Shown: piece after piece, positions 54,644-64,000 of the stretch
Position numbering within the stretch: the first letter of the stretch is position 1
Layout of the letters: the number at the start of each line of letters is the position of its first letter
From: Fusarium oxysporum f. sp. lycopersici 4287
Taxonomy: Eukaryota > Ascomycota > Sordariomycetes > Hypocreales > Nectriaceae
Length of the DNA stretch: 64,000 nt
Direction: 5' to 3'
Assembly: GCF_000149955.1 (NCBI RefSeq)
Contig: NC_030991.1
Location: 4,171,276 to 4,235,275 of the forward strand
The notes under the pieces: model-generated
Databases searched by the model: none
Told to the model about the DNA's origin: nothing
The model's input: only the letters and a program-made list of their open reading frames with translations
Translations under genes and position numbers: made by a program

Positions 54644-55534
54644 ATGGACAAGGACAGAGACGGAGGTAGCCCAGTATGGCATCTGTTGTTCGAAGGGAGA
54701 AACTTCTTACAGAGCACCAAAACAAAATATCTTATCATCTGTCTTGGCTACATCACAATCTTTGTCTATCATACACGTCACAGTATCTCAGCTTACTATG
54801 CACGCTCGCGCGCAGAGAAGTCTCTCACACTGGGTCTACATGTTCTTGCAGCTGTATTCGAGCTTACGCGGTATTACGCTCGTGCCTGGAGAGGAACAGT
54901 GCACGCAGATCTCTTGGATACAACTGCCTGTCTGATCCATTCGTTCACCAGCTTGCGCCTTGCTAGAACACTGCGCAGAGGAGACGAAACTACTCGGGCA
55001 TCATATCAGGCGCCGGCAATGTTACGACCTCTGCTTTCCCTTGCTGCTGTCGTAAAAGACGACGCTTTCGCACATCAGGCTTGCGTGAAATTACTCCATG
55101 CCTTCTTGTACACCAGATTGCTTATCTTTGTGGCTAAGAGAATTGGCTTGGGGAGGGTTCAGACGTATCCTCAAATATATGCTCAAGCAGTCACATTGGG
55201 CGCTATTTTGGCAATTATCTCCTCCGAGATCCCGGCAGGAGTACCAATATATATTAGTGCAGTTAGCTTGGTCATGGTCTACAACCAACGCACATCTCTG
55301 AATCTGGCTTCCTCAGTTGCCTTCGTGGACGGGATCGAAACGCATGCCGCTACCAGAGCAATCAGGCCAGCCTGTGCTAAGAACACCAAGATGACGGTTC
55401 AACAGGCCATCGCGGCGGTTCCGCTATGGCTGGGTTTGTTTCAAATGAAAAATTTGACAACAGGACCTAGTTCCTCCGGTATACCTACATGGGATTTCGA
55501 CGAGTACACTGCACAAAAGCTCGCCACGACATGA
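54644..55534 (+). CDS. multi-pass membrane protein, unknown
   Basis: Single-exon 296 residues beginning MDKDRDGGSPVWHLLFEGRN. About six to eight hydrophobic segments can be seen: residues about 28-44 (YLIICLGYITIFVYH), 60-75 (LTLGLHVLAAVFEL), 126-138, 150-166 (LHAFLYTRLLIFVAKRI), 182-196 (AVTLGAILAIISSE), 200-215 (VPIYISAVSLVMVY) and 256-272. No transporter signature recognised. It follows the acyl-CoA oxidase on the same strand, 1.2 kb downstream, so a shared pathway is possible but unproven. Confidence 0.65.
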   Translation: MDKDRDGGSPVWHLLFEGRNFLQSTKTKYLIICLGYITIFVYHTRHSISAYYARSRAEKSLTLGLHVLAAVFELTRYYARAWRGTVHADLLDTTACLIHSFTSLRLARTLRRGDETTRASYQAPAMLRPLLSLAAVVKDDAFAHQACVKLLHAFLYTRLLIFVAKRIGLGRVQTYPQIYAQAVTLGAILAIISSEIPAGVPIYISAVSLVMVYNQRTSLNLASSVAFVDGIETHAATRAIRPACAKNTKMTVQQAIAAVPLWLGLFQMKNLTTGPSSSGIPTWDFDEYTAQKLATT

Positions 55535-56539
55535 CGCCTGATACAAGGTCGAAGCGAAGACTCTCCTGAATTCCCGCATTTGTGTCTATTTACTATTCAA
55601 GGAACCGACATCAAAATCGCGAGTATAAAGACAAAGGAAGTATGAAGAGGCAGCAGGCAGGATTCATTAGGTCGATTCTCTGGTATGGGATAGAAAAACC
55701 TGAGAGAGTCAAATGTAAAACTATTCCCAAACTGTCACATATCGTATAGTTTTAGTCAATTGACACACATTCATGTACATGCCATTACGTCGCGTGACAA
55801 TGTTCCTCTGGTGGTTTCATCATGCCCACGAAGCTTCTTAAGGCCAAAGGCTTACAGGTTAAAAACAACTTTACTATAAAGACTTATGGTCGCAGAACGC
55901 GTAGAGAAGGTCTTGTTCTGTGGGTGCTGGGGTGCAAATTGTCAAGAAGCCACGATTACGGATCTTGTGCTATATGGTCTCAACAGAAATCAGCAGTTGC
56001 CTTACCTTCAGGGTTTACCCAACCTGTACTAGCCATGATATGTTTCTCCTTGATTTGTCTTTCCAGCTCTGTTCGGTCGGAGCTGTACTGAGATACCGTC
56101 AGCAAGGGCCATGTCGCCCTGTCTAGGGCCTGCTTACCCATTGTGAAAGCCGTGCGGCCCTTTATTTTGAACCGGGCCCTCCTATGTTACATGTACAGTT
56201 TTTGCAAATCCCGTCGACACTTGGAAAGGACCTGTAATCAAAGCTGCTGGAGCAACGATACCACAGCGATGTTGCTGTCTCTATATGCATTCTGTGAAAC
56301 CTCTGCCCCGGAAAAGTTCACTCTCGCCGCAAATATTAAGAAGACCTTAGGTCTGCATGCCACATTTTGAATTATACTCCATTTTTCAATGCCCCACTAT
56401 TTCTCTCACACACCATCTTAATGGGATATCAAGGTCTGTTATTTTTTTTTATTGATATTTCATTTATCCATCTTTTTCCTTTTTGTTTTCTTTTCTCTTC
56501 TTCTTCTTTTCCCTTAAAGTATTATGCCCCAAGTTATAT
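55535..56539. other. intergenic with polypyrimidine tract
   Basis: A long T/C tract occurs at about 56444-56515, just beyond the 3' end of the F-box gene on the other strand. Frames at 55822-56091, 55920-56126 and 56143-56370 have no features. Confidence 0.4.
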
Positions 56540-57963
56540 CTATAAATTCAAGCTGTATGATTTAATTTCTTCCGGGCTTACCCTAAGGAACCTTTGCTCA
56601 CCCTTTGTATCGAAAGATACTTTTCGAAGTTTATCATAATGACCCATAAAAACTTCAAAACCTGACCTACTACGGAATGGTCTTGATACATGCTTAGCGT
56701 CGTTCAAAGTTCTAGTGAATGGACGATAATCGCCTCGGAGATGAAACCCTTTCAGCTCCCTTGCCGATAGGTGTATATTTTTCTGTGAAAAAGGTCAATA
56801 TGGCCACCATTCTCAAATAGGCAAAGGTACAAATAATTTTCACTTACTGCATAATTCATCCGCCGATACCGATGCCCCCCAGAAGCTCGCAGGTTGACTG
56901 GCATACCAATGAATTCGATTATGGGACATGAACCAATAAGCCTTTGGACACCATGGAGATCAAATCGCATGGATGACTGTGGTTGATCAATAACCTCTCG
57001 GATATCCAACACTAATGATTTAAGTGTCTTGCTGCGGCTTGTAATCTTGTCTAGTACCAACGAACGCAAGTCTCGAATGGGTTTGTCGTCATCATTAGGG
57101 TCTGCCATTACTCCAGTGCCATGAACAAAAACTCCACTATCAGTCTTGCCCGCAAGATGCGACAACCCACCAAGACGGAGCGAGAGTTCCTCCAGCTGAT
57201 ACATCTTACTTAGCTGGGAGAGAAGGCTCAAGAAAGTCTGCCTTGAAAGATGACCGGCGAAGTGTAGAGATCTTAGTGAGCTGAGTTTATCCATTGCCAA
57301 TAGACGCTTAATCAAAGTTTCAGCACCTGAGCAGAGACTTAGGTCCAGGCTCTGTAGGTCCCATGTTGCGGCTGGTGCAAGTTGAGATACACAAAATCCT
57401 TGAAGTGCGAGATCCTTTAGATGTGTCCATAGAGTATTTCTAAAGATCGTAGTATCTGGTATAATGTTCCAGGCTGGAAGGCTGAGATCGACAGAACGCA
57501 GCTGACTGCAATGGGTCATATGCCACTGAACCCATTCAAGCTCCGCTTTGGATCGAATATTCTTGTGAACCAAGGTTTTGAGGTTAGGAAATGGCTCTGT
57601 ACATGTAATCCCTGGACATTCGCACAAAAACCTAGTTACTCGCTCAGGAGTGAGCATAATGGCGGAAAGAACTGATCTCAAGAGTTGAGAGTGACCTAAT
57701 GTCCAGTCATATGTTCTGCCACCATGGAGAATATGGATAGATCTAATCAACCCGCCCAAGTATCGATTTGTCGACAACGTCTGTAAGAGTAGCATGGTCC
57801 TAGAGTCGGCGATGCCAGATGCGAAATTGAGCTGTACAGTCTGGTATAGGAAGGGCTGGGCCCGCTCATAGTTTCGCCTATTGCATTTGACTAAGCTGCT
57901 CAGATCACTGATGCATAGATAACTCGCTAGCGTCCAATAGATCTCGACAGGAAGGGAATCCAT
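56540..57963 (-). CDS. F-box/LRR-like protein, second paralogue, two exons
   Basis: Predicted 452 residues in exons 57963-56848 and 56782-56540 across a 65-base intron (GTAAGT donor, CACAG acceptor, phase 0). The splice replaces an accidental 31-codon tail by KNIHLSARELKGFHLRGD and a 80-residue end (stop at 56540) that aligns with the C-terminus of the copy at 44086-45399 (LQALHMRGDCGSF there, LKGFHLRGDYRPF here; both end SYxLxL). The N-terminus MDSLPVEIYWTLASYLCISD is the F-box-like module. LRR-like segments follow (LQSLDLSLCSGAETLIKRLL). Probable SCF ubiquitin-ligase adaptor; target unknown. Confidence 0.78.
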
Positions 57964-58786
57964 GATGATGAAGTGATTTGGGTACGAAGGTCGCCATGGA
58001 TACTCATATATCTAGTCCCTGCTAGATAAAGCTGTATCCCGATATCTATTTTTATCCGTCTTGAAGTGCATCATGTGATAGCTCTAGAGGACTCGATTCA
58101 AGAACTACCTACCTTTTCTTCAACTATGAGAGAATACGTAATTGAGCTGTGTTGCATATGGGCCTTTCGCATACCCTGTGCTCCATCAGTCCTATAAATT
58201 AGTCATTTCCCTTGCTTTCAACACAACTACCTCAATGTTGCCACCCCAGTTTTACATCAATAGTGATAATTTCACCTAGCTTTGTCTCATGCCAGGTGCC
58301 CTACTCCTTCACCTTGATAATAGCAGCACCCGGTTCTCCGGGTCCAGCCTCATAGCTTGATGACATTGTACATTGGTCTATGGCCATTATGTGATTGCGT
58401 GTGCACGGCAACTGGACATTCGCCATCAGATGTATCTTTTATCCATACGAGGGAGGATGAAGTCGATTTAAAGGCGACCGCACTCCATCATAATTTGATT
58501 CACCGTATTTATGCTATTGTAGGTAGGCGCTTATGACTCTGGTTCAACCTGGTAGCTATGACCCAAGGGACGCCAATAAGTTCGTTCTGTTCCGCATCTG
58601 CATCCATACTCGCAATCCTGACTGTAGCTTGGATGTACACTTGAACCTGTGAGCCCTGCAACTCCAGAAGCCTGTAATACCGAATAAATCCAATCTTTTC
58701 ACTGCTCATCACCCAGAAGATCACAGAGGGAATGCGTATTTTTGCTCTCATGAGAATCTTGGTCCAGAGCCCCGAGATATCGGCAT
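57964..58786. other. intergenic, nothing recognised
   Basis: Divergent promoter region. A minus frame 58859-58509 overlaps the next gene's start and is not supported. Confidence 0.4.
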
Positions 58787-59434
58787 ATGCTCGAATATAA
58801 CACGAACAATATGAAGATACATTGGCGCAGTTTTCTAGTTCTAACAGCCGCTGTAGCATCGGGCTATACGTACTGCTATCTCAGAGGTTCTGAAGAACAT
58901 ACCAACCCAAGTGACTCTTGGTATGGAACGAGTATGCTAGCAATCCTCCACGAGAAAACGCCTACCTGTAAAGGTCCAGATGAATGGTTTCCCGTTCCAT
59001 TAGAACAGTTTCTCAAGCTAGACAATCTTCCATGGTATCTTATACTCATAAAATACAACATCAGGGGAGGCACTACTGCGTCTTTAGTCTGCCACCTTTT
59101 AGCCATTTCGGTCCTCATCGGTTGGCTAGTCGCGGGCTTGTGGCCGACATATGGGAAGCGAAACGCGAGTGCACAAAAGAAGAAGAAAACCCCGTTCCGG
59201 CATGGGATAATCACTGTGGCTGTCGTTGGGTTTTTCATCCTCGCTCCACTCGCCGTGAATCTTGCGGTCCTGTTGATCATCGATACGGCACTAGGAAAAG
59301 TCACTGTCCTGGGAGTGACGAGAACACCCGGGGACTTCTCGAAGTTGCTTATATTTTCACTTTCTCTTGTTGTCTCATTCTTAGTTTGCTTAATTTGCTT
59401 TCATTGTGCGGTGATGAATCCGCCGCGCCAATAA
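58787..59434 (+). CDS. integral membrane protein, unknown
   Basis: Single-exon 215 residues. Start is either 58787 (MLEYNTNN leader) or, more likely, the Met at 58811 (MKIHWRSFLVLTAAVASGYT), which opens a signal anchor. Further helices at about 95-118 (ASLVCHLLAISVLIGWLVAGLW), 138-163 (IITVAVVGFFILAPLAVNLAVLL) and 186-210 (LLIFSLSLVVSFLVCLICF), with a basic KRNASAQKKKK loop facing the cytosol by the positive-inside rule. Two Cys lie in the outer loop. Family not recognised. Confidence 0.65.
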   Translation: MLEYNTNNMKIHWRSFLVLTAAVASGYTYCYLRGSEEHTNPSDSWYGTSMLAILHEKTPTCKGPDEWFPVPLEQFLKLDNLPWYLILIKYNIRGGTTASLVCHLLAISVLIGWLVAGLWPTYGKRNASAQKKKKTPFRHGIITVAVVGFFILAPLAVNLAVLLIIDTALGKVTVLGVTRTPGDFSKLLIFSLSLVVSFLVCLICFHCAVMNPPRQ

Positions 59435-60305
59435 GGTTCAGTAGCTTGGATCGACTTTCGCTGCAAGGCATCGGGCAGCCAGAACGCATAAAGAGGAAGT
59501 CCCAGGCATATATACGAGAGGCCAAGAATCAATTGTTAACCTTACCGAGAACAATTTCCACTGCCGCCATCCAACAACTATGCCGCTACCACATGTCTTT
59601 GACTGTACCACTTCCTCTATAACATCGGGATTCTGCGCTTGACACGTTATTGGAGAAGAGGCAAGTTCATGATAGCGCGCAACAAGTAACCCAAGACCAT
59701 GAATGTTTATCTTGTAGTATACGCCAAGCTCTGTGTGCCATCCTTTATCTACCTAAGCTGAGGCGAATTTGTCCTTCAGACAAAGCGCCGCGAAACCGGG
59801 GTGAATGTGTTTGACAGAGCTTCGACACTTGGGTTTGCTGAGGTATAATGTCAGCTAAACCTGAATGCAATCGTGACAGCTCATAAGTAGAAATCTAACG
59901 CCGGTTCTCTTACCACAAGGCTACCCCAGTATTCTCTTTGTATTTTAATCAGTGATTTCATTTCAGTCAGTGATTCATTTCGGTGAAATTGATATTGTTC
60001 ACATTAGTTAAAATCTGTGGGGTTGTGAAAACGTGCATGGGTCTTGATGGGCTTGGCACTATTAGGGGTTATGTGCATGTGTTTCACAGCTTTTCGGGTA
60101 TGACCTGAGCGGTTTGTTACGCCACAGGCCTGTCACCTTCCGAGGTCAATGCCACCGAGTTTTTATTGTCAAATTCAGTTCTCCGTCGTCTCCTTATACC
60201 TACTGAGAGTACACTAGCAATGAAGGTCATACATGTTACATATAAATGTTCGATTCTGGCCCAGTCAATCGCCCGAAGCAGATCTAATCAAGCTTCCGAG
60301 ACATC
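59435..60305. other. intergenic; promoter of the C2H2 gene
   Basis: No gene. TATAAAT at 60241-60247 lies about 60 bases upstream of the next start. Confidence 0.45.
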
Positions 60306-61266
60306 ATGATTATGCGCATCGACACACAAAATACCGCGATGCCATGGGACCCCCATCTGACTCCTATCAATAGTCCTACGAATATCTTCCCAAATGCCTG
60401 GAACAATCAAGCCACTGATCAAGAGCTACCGTGCCAATACAGTATCGGAGAAGACTTCCCAGCCTTTCATGCGCCCTCCCAGCCGGTTATTGAGAGCCAA
60501 CAAGTTATGCTTGGGCCACACGAGTTACCGGACTTGCCCCAACTATCAGTCCAGCCCTTGATGTCTCCTGCTGACCTTACGCACCATTCCAAGGTTGCAG
60601 GATATGACTCTCCTACAAGCCATCTATTCGCAAGTCCAATTTGGCCCCCTGATGAAAGTGTTTATACGGGAAGTCCCGAATTTTTGAATGTGGCCAATGA
60701 AATCAATATCGGTTCTGGATGGGGTCTTATGGATGGCTTGGAGTCGTTCGATGAATCATTTTCACAAATCAGGGAAATTTGCGGCACAAGCAAGACGATG
60801 CCGATCTTGCAGCACCAGGGAATGTCGTCGCTCACAAGGCGGAAAGGAAAGCCCAACATCGAGCTACCAGTTGCCCTTGGGAGGAACAGGCACAGATGCG
60901 GCTTCCCAGGGTGCGGTCGCGAATACCGAAGAATCGAGCATCTGAAACGTCATATCAAAAGGTAAGTAGGCCTCGAGCATCAGACCTTCCTCTATACACA
61001 TGTTTGCTCCGAGTGGTGATGCTGAGAAATTCTATATTAGCTATCATACCGAGTATCCCGAAACTTTCTCTTGCGAGTTTTGTGGGAAAAGCGATTTCAG
61101 CCGCGGTGACAACCTGAGAATCCATCGAAAGCTACACGCACGTCAGCCAAGCGGCAAGGCTAGAGTTCAATTTGTTCCTGAAGCAGCTGTGATTCTTGAA
61201 GAGGAGATGCGAAGTAAGGAGGCGAGGGTGACTGCTGTCAACTCCTCGTACGAGACTGAGGTGTGA
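60306..61266 (+). CDS. C2H2 zinc-finger transcription factor
   Basis: Predicted 293 residues in exons 60306-60961 and 61041-61266 across a 79-base intron (GTAAGT donor, TTAG acceptor). The splice completes finger 1: C198-x4-C203-x12-H216-x4-H221, with the last His supplied by exon 2. Finger 2 is C230-x2-C233-x13-H247-x3-H251. The arrangement GREYRRIEHLKRH followed by SRGDNLRIHRKLH is that of many ascomycete paired-finger regulators (distant from BrlA/FlbC types). Residues 1-190 are Pro/Ser/acidic and probably form the activation region. Nuclear DNA binding is expected; target genes unknown. Both fingers at the C-terminus and a short length are normal for this group. Confidence 0.85.
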
Positions 61267-61869
61267 TCCTACATGTGTTTGATAGGTGAAGCATCGACAT
61301 TTCACAGCACTGCTAAGTATTCCCGTAATCTCATGAATCTCGCATGGACACTGGCCAACGATAGGGGAGGTTTGGGCAGGATAGGTGCCTGTGCTGAGTA
61401 ATGCTGAGCAGATACGCTTTGATCCCTCTCTACATCGTTACTCTTCTAGGAAACCCCATCTATTATAAAATATAGGAGCAGAAAGTTGATAGAACTGCTA
61501 TCTACAACACTTCGTTCTTACACTAATCCCCTGTTTCTGTAATCTGTAGAATATTCTCTCCTTTTCTTTAATTTAGTTTAGAAGCTATATTACACTTGTG
61601 TCCCTATGCTACTATATAAGAGGCTCATAAACTCTATTTGTATTATATACCTAACGGGGTTAAGTGGAACTTATATTGTGGAAGATGTGTAAATATTAAT
61701 AACCAGTATCCTGCACGGTAAGCGAACCAGACAGGCAAACCGACCAGATCCAAATCCCTCATACTACATCACCCCTATCTGACTAATCGATTCTCGACCA
61801 TGTAACGTGTCGTATTCTAACAGGTAGACTGATAGGCTTCTTGCACTTCAGGCCGATTAGGTATACCCA
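61267..61869. other. intergenic, nothing recognised
   Basis: Lies between the C2H2 gene and the transposase relic. No intact terminal inverted repeat of the relic could be identified here. Confidence 0.35.
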
Positions 61870-62881
61870 AATTACGTCTACGACGAGTCGCAAGGATCTT
61901 TGACATCAACCATCAGAGGCTCTTTGATCTGAAGAACGGTATACAGGCGCGCAGCGATTGTATCCAAAACTCGTGGACAGTAAGTGGTCTGGAACAGGTT
62001 ATAGTTCAGTATATACTTCCTTCCCGGTACCATGATATTGAATAAATGGCGAATCGACTACTTGTTGACCACGATCCGTTACCAGTTAGCAATTGCTGGG
62101 CTCTCAATCGTTTTAAGCGGCAATCAGAGCTTAAGATATGTCTCCAGCGGAGATATGACTATGAAATATCCAGATATTAAGATTGGACTATTATTCGCAA
62201 TTAGTTCAGGCTTGGACAGAACGTAATTTCGATGTATGGCATCTAATCAGATGATGTCAAGAACTTTGGCGAGACCAACTTTATTATACGCGGTATCTCA
62301 GCTATATAGTAATTATCAGTTTGAAGAGGCGCGAAAACAGAAATCAATGCAGCCTGGAAACTGGAAATGGGTTGCAGCAACCTAAGCGATGAATGCAGAA
62401 GGTCGGGTAATGGGATCTATTTATCGTGGTTGCAGGCCAATATCACTTTGCCAATAGGGCTACTGTCACGACTTAAAATGACCGGACAGATAACAAGACC
62501 GGCCTTGACGGGTCAAAGCACTTTGACTGATGCACAAGCAACCGATCAGTTGGCCCCTATCATATTTTGATGCTCGATGGCCACGAAAGTCCCCACTCTG
62601 CCGACTTCGATATATACTGCGAGGAAAATAGTATCTCCAAGCTCTGTATGCTACTTCGTTCTTCCCACTTGCTTCAGCCGCTGGATGTCGGGTGCTTTGG
62701 GCCGCCGAAAATGGCGTATGTTCGAGTAAGAAGCCATTTGCTCAGATGGTCCATAGTCCATATCTCCAAGACCGAATTCTTTTATATCCCTTTTCAAGCC
62801 ACTATGACTGAGAAGGGTATTAAGCCCCCGATTGCCGCTAAGCAAGCTTCACTTTGTAAATATGCTCAACTATGGTTGTAG
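61870..62881 (+). pseudogene. dead Fot1/pogo (Tc1-mariner) transposase
   Basis: Pieces of a Fot1-like DDE transposase occur in order on the plus strand but in different frames: an N-terminal HTH part (RVARIFDINHQRLFDLKNGI, near 61885-62045), the first catalytic region (NFGETNF, near 62265) where the usual NFDETGF Asp is Gly, the second Asp in LMLDGHES (near 62570) and the third in LLQPLDVGCFG (near 62690). Stops and frameshifts separate them; one shift lies just before LMLDGHES. Element ends were not found. Old, immobile copy. Confidence 0.78.
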
Positions 62882-64000
62882 AGCAGGGATTTCGGCTTGA
62901 CATTGACTAGAATCGTGCCAAGAAACTATGGCAGCGGAAAGCAGACTGCCGTGTGGTAGGCAAAAGTCCGCTCACTCGCCGGGGAACATGTTCCTAGGGG
63001 CATGGCTCCATGCTGAGTTCAGAGCGCAAGGAAATAACTATAAATAGGATTCTCCACTATCAAACGAAACTTGTTGGCTCAGGATCACTCACGACTATGG
63101 GTCCAGTCCAGCGATCGGCCTACATCCTGAATACTACATAAGAAACTTTTTGTACGCTTGCGGGATAGCCACGTAGACACGGCACTACCTCATCGGTGAT
63201 AGAGGAGTAGTTTAGAAATAACGAAATGGTATGACTAGCTATCATTTGTCGATGTATGGACATGAGTATCGAGAAAAGAAAAATAGATCACGGGCCGACT
63301 AAGATCCTTGGCTATTAGTCTCATTACTATAATGCACCCAACTCACCTTTGAACACCTTTCGGAAGTGATGTAGTAGTAGTAATTGTTCTGGCAGATACG
63401 CCACTCATAAGGCAGTCAATCACACAGAGAGGAAGGTGGGCCTAAATGACACTACGGGAGAAGTCCTCTCAAGGAAACATTGTTTCATCAATCGTTCCTT
63501 GCCGTGCCCATAGGGTACAAGGCCCGAGCTTGATCTTTGTGGAATACGTGATTTAAAGCTCGTATTCTATAAATATCTCTTACCACTTGTTAGGATTTGA
63601 CAAGAAAGTCAGTCACGAGACTCCTAGCAATTGGACTGACCCTTGGAGAGAAAACAAAGCAGCTCGAACATATGACCCATCAGTGCATCGAGCGTACAAG
63701 GCTCACTAATTGTACAACTAAACGTATAATGAAAGTTTACCACATCAAATATCCTAAATAAAGCCTCGAAGAAGGAGAATAAACATACTATTTTGACAAG
63801 GCATGTCTTGGGGTACAATGTGGCACACGACTACCTCGCGAACGATGGGACCGCCAAAGAACTGTAGTGAGTCAAGGTAAGACTGGCAAAGGACGCAGGT
63901 TACGTGGTATGTCTGGTATTTGGACCCAGGCCACAACCAGGAAACAGTTGTGCATATTCCTTGTTGTAGGGACAGTTGCTTACATATGCTAGACTATTCG
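62882..64000. other. intergenic, nothing recognised
   Basis: Right end of the window. Frames at 63624-63818 and 63754-63936 (minus) have no features. May include the decayed end of the Fot1-like element. Confidence 0.35.

Overview
The window looks like a stretch of a filamentous ascomycete chromosome, most likely Sordariomycetes/Hypocreales. Genes are split by short GT-AG introns of about 49-79 bases with CTRAY-type branch points. Many predicted proteins belong to fungal families: 2EXR, F-box/LRR, GH64, CYP65-like P450, a DHA1-like MFS carrier, GPI-anchored Ser/Thr-rich wall proteins and a Fot1/pogo transposase. Genes are sparse, intergenic DNA is AT-rich and long, and several loci are decayed copies. 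This suggests an accessory or fast-evolving compartment, although the species cannot be fixed from the sequence. Two runs of N (34039-34909 and 41207-41628) interrupt genes.

Layout. 0.6-3.5 kb: a C2H2+SET protein, a 12-base minisatellite and a Cys-motif gene that may be decaying. 4.2-9.8 kb: a LysM-like secreted gene and a broken tandem copy of it. 9.9-10.5 kb: a four-helix membrane protein. 11.8-22.9 kb: P450, MFS transporter, amidase and FAD oxidoreductase, which could form a small catabolic or detoxification cluster, with relics between P450 and MFS. 24-25.8 kb: a small secreted protein, a probable solo LTR and a hAT-like MITE. 26.3-37.3 kb: BRCT, Myb-like, 2EXR, SDR (cut by a gap) and several unknown proteins. 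38.1-42 kb: a GPI-anchored Ser/Thr-rich protein and an acidic VNTR-encoded protein. 44-58 kb: two F-box/LRR paralogues bracketing a short MADS-box factor, a GH64 glucanase, an acyl-CoA oxidase and a multi-pass membrane protein. 58.8-62.9 kb: a membrane protein, a C2H2 regulator and a dead Fot1/pogo element.

Many genes needed introns placed by hand. Splice positions given in the entries were checked for reading phase and for agreement with family or paralogue sequence. They remain predictions without RNA evidence. No rRNA, tRNA, CRISPR array, PKS or NRPS was recognised.
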